A stretch of DNA of 64,000 nucleotides from Ancylobacter sp. IITR112 (lineage in GTDB: Bacteria > Pseudomonadota > Alphaproteobacteria > Rhizobiales > Xanthobacteraceae), in NCBI RefSeq assembly GCF_041415945.1, contig NZ_JBGCUS010000001.1:1054001-1118000 (forward strand). Direction: 5' to 3'. The position numbers and the translations under genes are program-made. The notes beneath the pieces are model-generated. The model was not told the origin of the DNA and did no database searches. It saw nothing but the letters and a program-made list of their open reading frames with translations. Positions 36,176 through 45,339 of the stretch are shown here, one piece after another. Within the stretch, counting starts at the first letter, position 1. Each line of letters begins with the position of its first letter.

Positions 36176-36490
36176 TTAAGAATACGGGATGGGCATTCGT
36201 AATTTCACGCGCCCGTCAAATCGCCGGCCAGCGCGGCGAGCGAAGCCGCGGTGGATCCAGGCAGCGAGATCCTTCCCCTCGAAGCGGATCGTGCCGGCGC
36301 CCGCCGGCATTTGCCGGGCGAGCAGCTTGAGCAGGGTGGGCTTGCCGGAGCCGTTCGGACTGATGAGGCCGACGACGCGCCGGTGCGGCAGCGTCAGCGA
36401 GGTCGGCACGAGCAGCGCCCGATCCCCGATCCGGAAGCCGGCTTCCTCAAGCACGAAGGCCGCCATCGAATCCCCGATGTGGCCATTCAT
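36176..36490 (-). pseudogene. Siderophore ABC ATPase (FhuC-like), truncated and inactivated
   Basis: 104 residues remain of a normally 250-270-residue ATPase: FVLEEAGFRIGDRALL, VGLISPNGSGKPTLLKLLARQ, GTIRFEGKDLAAW. The Walker A motif reads SPNGSGKPT, with proline where the Mg-binding Ser/Thr should follow lysine. Similarity ends soon after (GFARRAG), and the Q-loop, signature and Walker B are absent. The ATG overlaps the exporter stop by 4 nt, so this was once the last gene of the siderophore operon. Confidence 0.8.
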
Positions 36491-38130
36491 TCCACTTGGT
36501 CTCCATCCGTGCCATGCTCGGCGACGACCCGGCCGCCATCCATGCGCACAAGCCGGTCGGCGAGGTAGAAATAGCGGTCGTCATGGCTGATGGCGATGAT
36601 CGCCTTGCCGCGCCGTTTCAATTCGGGAAGCAGCTCCTCGTAGAAGATCTGCCGGAACTGCGGGTCCTGGTCGGCGGCCCATTCGTCGAACACCACGACG
36701 GGCCGGTCTTCCAGCCAGGCATGCACCAGCGCGAGGCGTTTTCTCTGGCCAGCGGAGAGATCGAGCGTGGAAAGCCGGCCGCCCTCGACGGAGAGTTTCT
36801 CGCCGAGGCCGAGGCGGGCGATCTGGTTGGCGGCACCCGTCGCCTCGGCCCCGGCCGGCAGCGTGTCGAACAGGAAATAATCCGACAGCACGGCCGAGAA
36901 ATGCTGCCGGTAGGCGTCGCGTTCCGCGGCGCCGATCCGATCTCCGTTCAGATACACCGCGCCCTGCGACGGCGCATAAAGGCCGAGCAGGAGATTGACG
37001 AGGGTCGTCTTGCCCGAGCCGTTGGCGCCGATCAGAAACACCAGCTCGCCGGCCTCGAGGGCGAAGTCGAGGGGACCGACGGAGAAGGACGCGCGGCCCG
37101 CCTCGCGAGGATAGACGTAGCACACACCGCGCAGGGCGAGGCGTTCGAAGGCGGAGGTCCCGAGACCCACCTTCCTGTCAGTTAGGAGATCCGGCACCGC
37201 CGCGAAGGTTTCGCGCAGTTCGGCGACGCGCCGCAGCGAGACCTGGGCCCGCACGAGCGCAGGCAGCGACTGCATGACCTGATCGACGGGCCCCTTCATG
37301 TAGAGCAGCACCAGCACGAAACCGGTCAGCACCTCGGGGGCCTGCGTTCCGAACCATGTGCCGAACCGTGCCCCGAGTGCCGCCACCACGGCGATGACGG
37401 CGAAATAGAGCGTCGAGCCGGCCGCGTTGGCGACGACGAAGATGTTGATCGCGTGTGTGTTCACCCGGCGGATGGTCTCGATGGTGGGCGCCATCCGGCC
37501 CTCTAGCAGTTCGCTGCGGCGGGATCGGCTTAGCCTCAATTCCCGCGCACCCTCGATAAGGGTGCGGTAGGAGGCGTGCAGGCGGTCCTCGCCGTCGCGT
37601 GCCTCCCAAAAGCCGGCCATGCCCCGGGCTCGCGCCGCATAGACGGCGCCCGCGCCGAGGGCGAGTGGCAGGCATGCCGCCAGCGCCAGCGCCGGCGCCA
37701 GCCAGACGAGGTAGGCGACGCAGCCGAGGATGACCGCGCCCGCGGTGGCGAGCGGCGCGAACAGGAAGGCGAGGTCGCTGATGGCGTCGATGTCTCCGGT
37801 CAGCACCGGCATGAGCCGATGCGTGCGGTAGTGCTCCAGCCGGTCCACCGGTGCGGCGAGGATTCCCTCCGCCAGCGAGCGACGGAGCGCCGCCACCAGC
37901 TTCTGCCCGGCCTTGTTGGTGATGACGTCGGTCAGCGCGTTGCCGCCGAAGGCGATAAGGCAGAGCAGGGCGAAAATCGCCAGCATGTCGACGCTCCGCT
38001 CCGCTTCGGCCAGCAGCGCGCTGGTTGCCGCCAGCAGGGCAACGGTCGCGGCGCTGGCGAGTGCGCCCAGAAGGCCGGAGAGCGCCAGCGCCCCGCGAAA
38101 CGGTGCAAGCAGCGTCAGGATCGGCATCAT
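36487..38130 (-). CDS. Cyclic-peptide/siderophore ABC exporter, PvdE/SyrD-like
   Basis: This 547-residue half-transporter fuses six membrane spans (about residues 10-300) to an ATPase. The ATPase has Walker A GANGSGKTT, signature LSAGQRKRLALVHAWLEDRP, Walker B VVVFDEWAADQDP and switch histidine in AISHDDRYF. DEWAADQDP is the family hallmark. PvdE-type proteins move siderophore precursors to the periplasm. It overlaps fhuF upstream and the fhuC remnant downstream by 4 nt each. No siderophore biosynthesis gene is seen in the window, so it may export or recycle a xenosiderophore component. Confidence 0.88.
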   Translation of the reverse strand: MMPILTLLAPFRGALALSGLLGALASAATVALLAATSALLAEAERSVDMLAIFALLCLIAFGGNALTDVITNKAGQKLVAALRRSLAEGILAAPVDRLEHYRTHRLMPVLTGDIDAISDLAFLFAPLATAGAVILGCVAYLVWLAPALALAACLPLALGAGAVYAARARGMAGFWEARDGEDRLHASYRTLIEGARELRLSRSRRSELLEGRMAPTIETIRRVNTHAINIFVVANAAGSTLYFAVIAVVAALGARFGTWFGTQAPEVLTGFVLVLLYMKGPVDQVMQSLPALVRAQVSLRRVAELRETFAAVPDLLTDRKVGLGTSAFERLALRGVCYVYPREAGRASFSVGPLDFALEAGELVFLIGANGSGKTTLVNLLLGLYAPSQGAVYLNGDRIGAAERDAYRQHFSAVLSDYFLFDTLPAGAEATGAANQIARLGLGEKLSVEGGRLSTLDLSAGQRKRLALVHAWLEDRPVVVFDEWAADQDPQFRQIFYEELLPELKRRGKAIIAISHDDRYFYLADRLVRMDGGRVVAEHGTDGDQVE

Positions 38131-38876
38131 GGCGTGCGGTCCGGAGGGGCCGGGCACGCCGGGCAGGTCTCGAAACCGGGGAGCATGTGCCGCAGGCAGC
38201 AGACCCGACGCGACCGCTCCCGGTGCGCGTGGTCGGTCGGCGCGTAGCGCGTATGCCCGGCGAGCGGGTTGCGGCGACCGTCCGGCCACAGCGGCGATTC
38301 GAGCAGCAGATCCGCGTCGGCCCCGGCATCCGGCGGTGCGCCGGGTATGTGCTCGGCGACGGCGGCGATCGCCTGAAGGCTTTCCGCGACATTGGCCCAG
38401 AGCAGCCGCCGCGAGACGTGTGTCCCGGCGGCCAGAGCCTCGATCAGCGGCGCCAGATGATCGAGGAAAACGGGTCCGAAGCGCTCGAAGGGGTCACCCC
38501 GCGCCGGCGCGGCGCCTTCCAGCACAAAGCCGGTGCAGGTGCCGTCGGCCGCGATCAGCACGCCGGCCGTGTCCAGTTCGGCGCGCAGCCCGGGCCCGCC
38601 ATACGTGTTGGCGGCGAACAGCGGCGGCAGCAGGGCGGCGACGTAGATCTGGAACCACATGGAGACGACGGCGCGGTGGTCGCAGCCGCAAAAGGAAGCG
38701 CCGAAGGCATCGACGAGCCGGACGAGCGGCTCGCCTTGCCGCAACGATACCCCCGGCACCGCGCCGCCCGGCCCGGGGGGCAGCCAGAGGCAGGAATTGA
38801 CATAGCCATAGGCGCCCGCCACTTCCGGCGGCAGCACCTCCAGCGGCCGGGTTGCGTCTGCCGGGCGGGGGTTCAT
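38127..38876 (-). CDS. fhuF: Siderophore-iron reductase, FhuF-like
   Basis: This 249-residue cytoplasmic protein releases iron from imported ferric siderophores by reduction. The C-terminal cluster motif is present as C226-C227 (RRVCCLRH) and C238, C241 (ETCPACP), the unusual [2Fe-2S] binding set of FhuF. Two further cysteines (C63, C65) are in SFCGCDHR. It overlaps the FhuB-like gene and the exporter gene by 4 nt each, so all are co-translated. Confidence 0.9.
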   Translation of the reverse strand: MNPRPADATRPLEVLPPEVAGAYGYVNSCLWLPPGPGGAVPGVSLRQGEPLVRLVDAFGASFCGCDHRAVVSMWFQIYVAALLPPLFAANTYGGPGLRAELDTAGVLIAADGTCTGFVLEGAAPARGDPFERFGPVFLDHLAPLIEALAAGTHVSRRLLWANVAESLQAIAAVAEHIPGAPPDAGADADLLLESPLWPDGRRNPLAGHTRYAPTDHAHRERSRRVCCLRHMLPGFETCPACPAPPDRTP

Positions 38877-40846
38877 CGGTGCCTCCGCAGCATCAGCCAG
38901 AGGAAATAGGGGCCACCGGCGAGGCTCACGACGAGCCCGGCTGGCAATTGCCAGGGAAAGGCGAGGTTGCGCCCGAGCCAGTCCCCCGCAGCCATCAGCG
39001 TTCCACCGAGAAGCATGGCGGCGATGCCCTGCGCGCCGGGCCGCCGCATGCCCTGCAGGCGGGCGGCATGGGGGGCGATCAGCCCGACGAAGCTGAGCGG
39101 CCCCGTCACCAGCGTCGCCGCCGCCGTGAGACCGCAGACCAGCACGAGAATGGCGAGCCGGCCGCGCCGGACGGCAAGGCCAAGCGATCCCGCCACCGCC
39201 GCGCCGAGCGGAAGCAGGGTCAGCGCCCGCGCGGTGAGCGCCAGCAGCGGCAGCCCCGCCGCCGCGGCGGCCACCAGGATCACGGCCTCGTCAGCCGACG
39301 CGAGATAGGTCGAGCCCGCCATCATCCGCAACAGGAGATCGAGCTGCGGATGACCGCTGAGCATCATCAGCGTGAGGAAGGCACCGACGACGCTGGCAAG
39401 GGCCACGCCGGTGAGCAGCAGCCGCTCCGGTGCGTAGCCGGAGCGGCGCCCGAGAATCAGTAGCGCGAACGTCGTCGCGGCCGCGCCGGCGAAGGCGCCG
39501 CCCAGCACGAGCGGGCGCTCGACCATCGGGGCGAACAGCACGGCAAGGGTGGCACCGGCGGCCGCGCCGGTGGAGATGCCGAGCACCTCCGGACTTGCCA
39601 TCGGATTGGCGCTGACGCGCTGGATCATCAGGCCGGCCAAGCCGAGCATGGCGCCGGCGCCGAAAGACGAGACGGTGCGGGTCCAGCGCCAGTGAAGAAC
39701 CGGATCGCCCGGGCTAGCGAGCCACCAGCCATGCTCGCCGCGCCCCAGCAGCAGCGCCAGCGCCAGCACCAGGAGCGTGGCGGCAGCCGCCCCCGCGAGG
39801 AACGGCCACGACCGGCCTTCGGGCCCATGATCGGCGGAAGCGGGCGCATGCAGCGGCTCGCGCAGACGGGGCAGCAGCACCAGCAGCAGAGGAGCGCCGA
39901 GCAGGGCGGTAAGCACGCCGGTCGGCGGGCCGAGGCCGGCCGATCGTTCAATGAGCTGCGTCAGCTGGTCCGCCAGCCAGAGCAGCAGCGCCCCCGTGCC
40001 CAGACTCGCCATCAGCCGCCCGGCGACGCCGCGTGCCCCGGCAAGCCGCGCCAGTGCCGGCGCCGCGAGGCCGACAAAGGCGATGATACCGACGCCGGCG
40101 ACGACGCCGGCGGCGAGGGCCGTCGCGGCCGCGAGAGCGGCGAGACGCAGTGTCGGCACCGGCACGCCCAGCGCACGCGCGCCGGCGTCGTCCAGCTCCA
40201 GCGCCGCCAACGGGCGCCGGAGCGGCAGGCACGCCGCCGCGGCGGCCGCCACCAGAAGCGCCAGCCCACCCGCAACCTGCCACCCGTCCTGTGCCAGCGC
40301 ACCGGACTGCCAGAGGAACAGCGCCGAGAGGTGATGATGTTCCAGCAGCACGAGCACCCCGCCAGCGGCACTGCATGTAAGCCCGACCACCAGCCCGGCG
40401 AGGATCAGCACGAGCGGCGACAGCCGGCTTCGCCAGGCAATGGCCAGAGCCGCGGCGGTGGCCGCCAGCGCCCCGGCGAGCGCGACTCCGAAGCCGCCGT
40501 GATCGAGCAGGAAGGGCGCGTGAAGCGTGGCGACGGCCAGTGCAAGGCTCGCGCCCGCCGAGGTGCCGAGCGTCGAGGGTTCCGCGAGAGGGTTGCGCAG
40601 AACATTGCCGAAAAGCGCCCCGGAAAGCCCGAGAGCCGCGCCGGCCAGCAGGCTCACGGCGAGACGGGGAAGAAGGCCGAAATGGAACACCAGCTCCGCG
40701 GTGTCCGTACGGGGAGCGAGCAGCGCGCCGATCCATCGCTCCGGCGGAAGCCGAGAGGCAAGCCCGTCCACCGTCAGCGCCGTCGCCGCGACGACGCCGA
40801 GCAGAATTAGCGCTACGCCGATCCGCGCCGGTCGCGTGCCGGACAT
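38873..40846 (-). CDS. fhuB: Fused Fe(3+)-siderophore ABC permease, FhuB-like
   Basis: This 657-residue inner-membrane protein consists of two FecCD-type halves in tandem (about 1-340 and 345-657), as in E. coli FhuB. Repeated signatures are GLSGALFGNVLRNPLAEPSTLGTSAGASLALAV in the first half and GLAGLMIQRVSANPMASPEVLGISTGAAAGATLAV in the second. Two ATPase-contact loops are present (FVGLAAPALARLAG and FVGLIAPHAARLQG). The start at MSGTRPARIG has a GAGG site 5 nt upstream and avoids overlap with the binding-protein gene. Its ATPase partner is the broken fhuC remnant, so a substitute encoded elsewhere would be needed. Confidence 0.92.
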   Translation of the reverse strand: MSGTRPARIGVALILLGVVAATALTVDGLASRLPPERWIGALLAPRTDTAELVFHFGLLPRLAVSLLAGAALGLSGALFGNVLRNPLAEPSTLGTSAGASLALAVATLHAPFLLDHGGFGVALAGALAATAAALAIAWRSRLSPLVLILAGLVVGLTCSAAGGVLVLLEHHHLSALFLWQSGALAQDGWQVAGGLALLVAAAAAACLPLRRPLAALELDDAGARALGVPVPTLRLAALAAATALAAGVVAGVGIIAFVGLAAPALARLAGARGVAGRLMASLGTGALLLWLADQLTQLIERSAGLGPPTGVLTALLGAPLLLVLLPRLREPLHAPASADHGPEGRSWPFLAGAAAATLLVLALALLLGRGEHGWWLASPGDPVLHWRWTRTVSSFGAGAMLGLAGLMIQRVSANPMASPEVLGISTGAAAGATLAVLFAPMVERPLVLGGAFAGAAATTFALLILGRRSGYAPERLLLTGVALASVVGAFLTLMMLSGHPQLDLLLRMMAGSTYLASADEAVILVAAAAAGLPLLALTARALTLLPLGAAVAGSLGLAVRRGRLAILVLVCGLTAAATLVTGPLSFVGLIAPHAARLQGMRRPGAQGIAAMLLGGTLMAAGDWLGRNLAFPWQLPAGLVVSLAGGPYFLWLMLRRHR

Positions 40847-40859
40847 GGCCCTCGCCGCG

Positions 40860-41774
40860 TCAGCGACCATCGGCGTCTCCACCCGGCGCTTCCAGAGCCG
40901 CTGTCACTTCGCCGGCAAAGGTGACGAGAGTGGGCACGCCGCCCCAAACGCTCGCCGCCCGCACAAGATGCATCCGCCCGGCGGCGACCGGCGGCAGGCG
41001 CCGCCAGAGCGCGCCCGTCTCGAGCCGACGCAGCGTGCGGCGCGTGGGCGCGCCGAAATCGAGCACGAGCAGCGCGGCCGCCGGCAGGTCGGCGAGATGC
41101 TCGATGCCGGCGATGCTCCAGCCATAGGCCGGCATGGGGAGCGTACAGGCATTGCGCAGGCCGAGCGCCCGCAGCGCATCGTCGAGCAGGCAGCCGGCGC
41201 CGTAAAATTCGAGATGGGTGCCGCCGTCGACCAGCGACACGAGGAAGACGGGCGGAAGGTCGCGCCCCGCGAGCCGCCGGCGCAACGCCGCGAGCCGCGC
41301 GTCCGCCGACGCGAGTATGGCGTCGGCGTCGGCCGCGCGGCCGAGGTCGCGGCCGATCAGCCGCAGCAGCTCGACGCCACGCTGGCGGCGCCCATCCGTC
41401 TCCTGCGTCGCGATCACCGTCACCGGGGCGATGCGCCGGAGCTGCCGCACAAGCATCAGCCGGTCGGACGAGGCGAGGATGCGCGCGGGAGCGATGTGCT
41501 GAAGCCGCTCAAGATTGGGCTCCCACGACGCCCCGAGCTCGGCGCAGGCGGCCGGCAGCGGCGTGCCGGGAAACAGCGCCCGGAACCGCGCCGCCTCCGC
41601 CATCGCCACCGGCGCGACGCCGAGCGCCAGCATGGCCTCGGCGATGTCGAGTTCGAGGGCGGCGATGCGCGGGGGCGCATCAGTGCCGGCCGCCCCGCCG
41701 ATGGACGGCGCGAGCAGCGCCGCCCCGGCCAGGGCGAGGGCGTCGCGCCGGCTGGGACGGCGCACCCTCACCAT
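40860..41774 (-). CDS. fhuD: Periplasmic siderophore-binding protein, FhuD-like
   Basis: This 304-residue protein has a twin-arginine-type signal (RPSRRDALALAGAALLAPSIGGAAG). The mature fold has two lobes joined by a long helix, as in FhuD, with ERLQHIAPARILAS and LEFYGAGCLLDDALRALGLRNAC. It overlaps the TonB-receptor stop by 7 nt and precedes fhuB by 13 bp. It should hand ferric hydroxamates from the outer-membrane receptor to the FhuB permease. Confidence 0.88.
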   Translation of the reverse strand: MVRVRRPSRRDALALAGAALLAPSIGGAAGTDAPPRIAALELDIAEAMLALGVAPVAMAEAARFRALFPGTPLPAACAELGASWEPNLERLQHIAPARILASSDRLMLVRQLRRIAPVTVIATQETDGRRQRGVELLRLIGRDLGRAADADAILASADARLAALRRRLAGRDLPPVFLVSLVDGGTHLEFYGAGCLLDDALRALGLRNACTLPMPAYGWSIAGIEHLADLPAAALLVLDFGAPTRRTLRRLETGALWRRLPPVAAGRMHLVRAASVWGGVPTLVTFAGEVTAALEAPGGDADGR

Positions 41775-44218
41775 CGATAGGTCAGCGTGCCGATGACCGT
41801 GCGCTGCGCGCCCCATTTGCAGTCCGCCGCGCTGAAGCAGGTGACATATTCGGTGCCGAGCAGGTTGGTGGCGTTCACCGCCAGTTCGGCGCCCTTCATC
41901 TGCGGCCAGAGCTTGGAGAGGTCGTAGCGGATCACCGCGTCGACCAGCGTGTAGGGATCATTGGCGATGGTATTGGTGGCGTTGGCGTAGGTGGTGCCGA
42001 CATAGCGCACGCCGGCGCCGAGGTTGAGCCCGGCGAACCGGCCGCTGGAGAAGGTGTAGTCGAGCCAGAGCGAGGCCATCTGCTCGGGCACCCAGCGCGG
42101 ATGCTTGCCGAGTGCCAGCGAGCTGTTCGGCACCTCCGGGTTCGCCTCGGTGACCACAACGTCGTTATAGGTGTAGGAGGCGTTGAGGTTCCACCCGTTC
42201 AGGCTCATCGTCGCCTGCAGTTCGACGCCGCGCGAGCGTATCTCGCCATCCTGCACCACCGGGCCATACGGGTCTTCGCCATACGGCGTCGGCACGTTCT
42301 GCTTGGTGAGCTGGAACACGGCGGCGGTGAACATGGCGTTCCAGCCGGCCGGCTGGAACTTGATGCCGCCCTCGATCTGCTCGCCCGTCGTGGGCTTGAG
42401 CGCGTTGCCATAGGCGTCGACGCCCGTCTGCGGCAGGAACGAGGTGGCATAGCTCGCATAGGGCGCCACGCCATTGTCGAACAGATAGGTCACGCCGGCG
42501 CGGTAGGTGAACTTCTCGTCGTCGCTGGTCTCGTCGATGATCGGGTCGGCCGAATAGAGATCATAGCCGACCGAACGCCCATTGACCCAGTCCTGCCGGC
42601 CGCTCAGGGTGACGATCCAGCCGTCGCCGAACTTCATCTGGTCCTGCAGATAGAGGCCGTAGCTTTCGCCGGTATAGGTGACCGACTGCCACGGCGTCGC
42701 CTCGGGCAGCGGCACATTGTAGTTCGGGAAGAAGATGTTGAGCGGCGGCGCGTCCCAATTGTCGACGAAGGCGATCCAGTCCGAGGTGTTCTGATAGTCG
42801 AAGCCCGCCAGCAGGGCGTGCGCGACCGGGCCGGTCTGCACCTCATACTGGAACTGGTTGTCGATCACGAGATCGCTGCGCCGCTCGTCATTGCCGTCGA
42901 CGACGCGCGAGGCCCAGCCATCCGTCACGTCCCACACCCAGCCGGAGCGGATCGTGCTGTCCATATGGCTGTAGCGCAGGTTCTGGCGGAAGGTCAGGTT
43001 GTCGGTGAAATTGTGCTCCAGCAGATAGCCGAGCGCATATTGCTCCTGGTTCCACACGCCGTAATCGGACGGCAGGATGGCGAGGTGGGTAAGCTGCTGC
43101 GTCCCCGGCCACATGAAGGAGTTTTCCTGGCCGATCTTGTCCTTCAGATAATTGCCGAGGAAGGTGATGGTGGTGTCCTCGTTCGGCTTCCAGGTCAGGG
43201 CCGGGGCGATGAACTGGCGCTCATCCGGCGAGGTGATGCCGTAGTCGTAGTCGATCGGCGCGTTGCCATCGCGGAACAGGCCAGTCAGCCGGTAGAGAAA
43301 CTGCTTGTCCTTGTCGATGGCGCCGCTGAAATCGAAGGCGCCTTGCAGCCGGTCGAAATTGCCGCCCTGAATCTGGACCTCGCGGATCGTCTCCTCGGTC
43401 GGCAGCTTGGAGACGCGGTTGACGAGGCCGCCGGGGTCGCTCTGGCCATAAAGGCTGGAGGAGGGGCCGCGCACCACGTCGTAGCGGGAATAGCCATAGG
43501 GCTCGTAGCGGTAATTGATGTAGCTGATCAGCCCGTCGACATAGCTGCCGCCCTGCGCGCTGGGGAAGCCGCGGATGATGTAATAGGGATTCTGCTGGTT
43601 CTGGGCGCCGCCGAAGGGCTGGGCATAGATGCCGGGCGTATAGGTCAGCGCCTCGGCGTCGGTCTGGACATTGCGGACATCGAGCTCGTCCCGGGTGACG
43701 ACCGAGATCGATTGGGGCACCTCGATAATCGGAGTATTGGTCTTGGTGCCGGCATCGGTGCGGGTGGCGACGAAACCGTCCGTGCCGTCGCCGGCGACAT
43801 CGATGGTGTCGAGCTCGATGGCGCCGCCCGGCGCCGTGTCAGCCGCCGCGGCGGGCCGGCGGATGACCACCGTGCTGCCCTGGAAATCATAGACGAGGCC
43901 GGTGCCGGCGAGCAGGCGCGCCAGCGCCGCTTCCACCGACATGCTGCCGGAGACGCCCTCCGTTTTAGCGCCCGCCGCCAGCGAGGGGACATAGCTGATC
44001 TGCACGCCCGCCTGCCGGCCGAACGCCACCAGCGCCGCCGGCAGCGGACCGGCCGGCACGCTGAAACTGCGCTGCGCCGCGGCGGTCGGAGCCCCCGGCG
44101 TCTGTGCCGCCGCTGGCGTGCCCCACAGGGCCAGCACCAGCAGGGAGGCGCCCGCGCCTGCCTGTGCGAGGGCGCCGCCCGCGCCCGCCCGTCCCGTCCG
44201 CGTCATCCTGTTCCCCAT
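41768..44218 (-). CDS. TonB-dependent siderophore receptor with STN signalling domain
   Basis: This 816-residue outer-membrane receptor has a signal peptide (to about residue 38, ending PAAAQ) and an STN domain (RSFSVPAGPLPAALVAFGRQAGV ... LLAGTGLVYDFQGSTVVI, about 50-115) that contacts a FecR-type regulator. A plug follows (PIIEVPQSISVVTRDEL ... GQSDPGGLVNRVSK), then a 22-strand barrel ending in LTYRW. The plug motifs are of the FhuA/FoxA/FpvA siderophore type. It is downstream of fecR and fecI and upstream of fhuD, so it is a self-inducing siderophore system. The ferric hydroxamate assignment is inferred from FhuB/D/F. Confidence 0.92.
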   Translation of the reverse strand: MGNRMTRTGRAGAGGALAQAGAGASLLVLALWGTPAAAQTPGAPTAAAQRSFSVPAGPLPAALVAFGRQAGVQISYVPSLAAGAKTEGVSGSMSVEAALARLLAGTGLVYDFQGSTVVIRRPAAAADTAPGGAIELDTIDVAGDGTDGFVATRTDAGTKTNTPIIEVPQSISVVTRDELDVRNVQTDAEALTYTPGIYAQPFGGAQNQQNPYYIIRGFPSAQGGSYVDGLISYINYRYEPYGYSRYDVVRGPSSSLYGQSDPGGLVNRVSKLPTEETIREVQIQGGNFDRLQGAFDFSGAIDKDKQFLYRLTGLFRDGNAPIDYDYGITSPDERQFIAPALTWKPNEDTTITFLGNYLKDKIGQENSFMWPGTQQLTHLAILPSDYGVWNQEQYALGYLLEHNFTDNLTFRQNLRYSHMDSTIRSGWVWDVTDGWASRVVDGNDERRSDLVIDNQFQYEVQTGPVAHALLAGFDYQNTSDWIAFVDNWDAPPLNIFFPNYNVPLPEATPWQSVTYTGESYGLYLQDQMKFGDGWIVTLSGRQDWVNGRSVGYDLYSADPIIDETSDDEKFTYRAGVTYLFDNGVAPYASYATSFLPQTGVDAYGNALKPTTGEQIEGGIKFQPAGWNAMFTAAVFQLTKQNVPTPYGEDPYGPVVQDGEIRSRGVELQATMSLNGWNLNASYTYNDVVVTEANPEVPNSSLALGKHPRWVPEQMASLWLDYTFSSGRFAGLNLGAGVRYVGTTYANATNTIANDPYTLVDAVIRYDLSKLWPQMKGAELAVNATNLLGTEYVTCFSAADCKWGAQRTVIGTLTYRW

Positions 44219-44328
44219 CCCATCGGTCCCGCCGCGCCTGCCGCCCGGACGGGTGATCGGCGCGTTTCCTGATGTGTTGACGGGGTCGGGGCGGCAATTT
44301 CTCCTGCGAGGCGCGAAATTTTTGCTGC

Positions 44329-45270
44329 TCAGACACGGCTGAGCACGGTGATCCATGGCGAGACATGCCGGACCTTGCCGCCAAAGGGCGCCACGACGGC
44401 CGCGAGCGCGGCGTCGGGATCTTGCAGATCGTAGAGCCCGCTGACCGGCGCGCGCGACAGGCCGGGATCGGCGACGAACACCTCGCCGGCGCGCCAGCGG
44501 GCGATTTCCGCCACCACCGCGCCGACGGGATCGCGCTCGGCCACGAGCAGCCGCTGGCGCCACGCAGCGGTCTGGCCGGGGTCGCGGTGCCCCCGCTCCA
44601 GCCCGGCGCCGCCCGGACCCGCGGCAAGCCAGTCGCCCGCCTCGAGCGTGCCCTCGCCATGCCGGCCGACGGCGACGCTGACCGTCCCTTCCTCGACCGC
44701 CACCAGCGCCCGCTCGTCATTGTGCCGAAGCTCGAAACGGGTGCCGAGCGCGACCGCGCTGAGATCGCCGGCATTGCCCTGGAACGGGCGGGGATCTGCC
44801 GCCACGTCGCAGAGCGCCATCCCGTCCAGCACCTCCACCCGCCGAAGCCGTTCGTCGAAGGCGATATCGACGGCCGTCTCCGGACCCAGAGTCAGAACGC
44901 TGCCGTCGGGCAGGGGAACGCGGCGGATCTCCGCCACCGTCGTCGTGTAATCGGCCCGCCAGCGCTGCAGCAAGGAGGGGCCGAACAGGGCACCCGCGCC
45001 GACGACCCCGATGGCGCCGAGACCCGCGAGGGCCTTGCGTCGGGTGACGCCGCGGCGCCGCCGCGCCCGTCCTTCGGCCATGGCGCTGCCGGCAAGACCA
45101 TAGACCAGCTTGGCTTCCTCCCAGGCTGCGCGGTGCTCTGGACTACGAAGGCAGAACCGCCGGACCGCCTCGCGCGAGGCCTCGTCTTCCGGACGCGCCT
45201 GCCAGCCGAGCAGCAGCGCCATCGCCTCGTTCCAGAGATCGTCGCTGTCCGCCGGCCTCGACATGACCAT
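44329..45270 (-). CDS. fecR: FecR-type anti-sigma/sigma regulator
   Basis: This 313-residue inner-membrane protein has an N-terminal cytoplasmic anti-sigma domain (about 1-75, including WQARPEDEASREAVRRFCLRSPEHRAAWEEA), one membrane segment (about 82-100, LAGLGAIGVVGAGALFGPSLL) and a periplasmic FecR domain (IRRVPLPDGSVLTLGPETAVDIAF). The periplasmic end would contact the STN domain of the receptor encoded 110 bp downstream. The overall size is normal for the family. Confidence 0.9.
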   Translation of the reverse strand: MVMSRPADSDDLWNEAMALLLGWQARPEDEASREAVRRFCLRSPEHRAAWEEAKLVYGLAGSAMAEGRARRRRGVTRRKALAGLGAIGVVGAGALFGPSLLQRWRADYTTTVAEIRRVPLPDGSVLTLGPETAVDIAFDERLRRVEVLDGMALCDVAADPRPFQGNAGDLSAVALGTRFELRHNDERALVAVEEGTVSVAVGRHGEGTLEAGDWLAAGPGGAGLERGHRDPGQTAAWRQRLLVAERDPVGAVVAEIARWRAGEVFVADPGLSRAPVSGLYDLQDPDAALAAVVAPFGGKVRHVSPWITVLSRV

Positions 45271-45339
45271 GTTCCCGTTCGCGCGCCACCCTATAGACGA
45301 TGACGCGCGGTCGCGGAAATTTCTCGCCCGCCCGGCGGT

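Noticed and set aside
42101..44272. 723-codon plus-strand frame opposite the siderophore receptor
   Set aside because: Codon-bias shadow of the receptor gene; no domain seen and no ribosome site.
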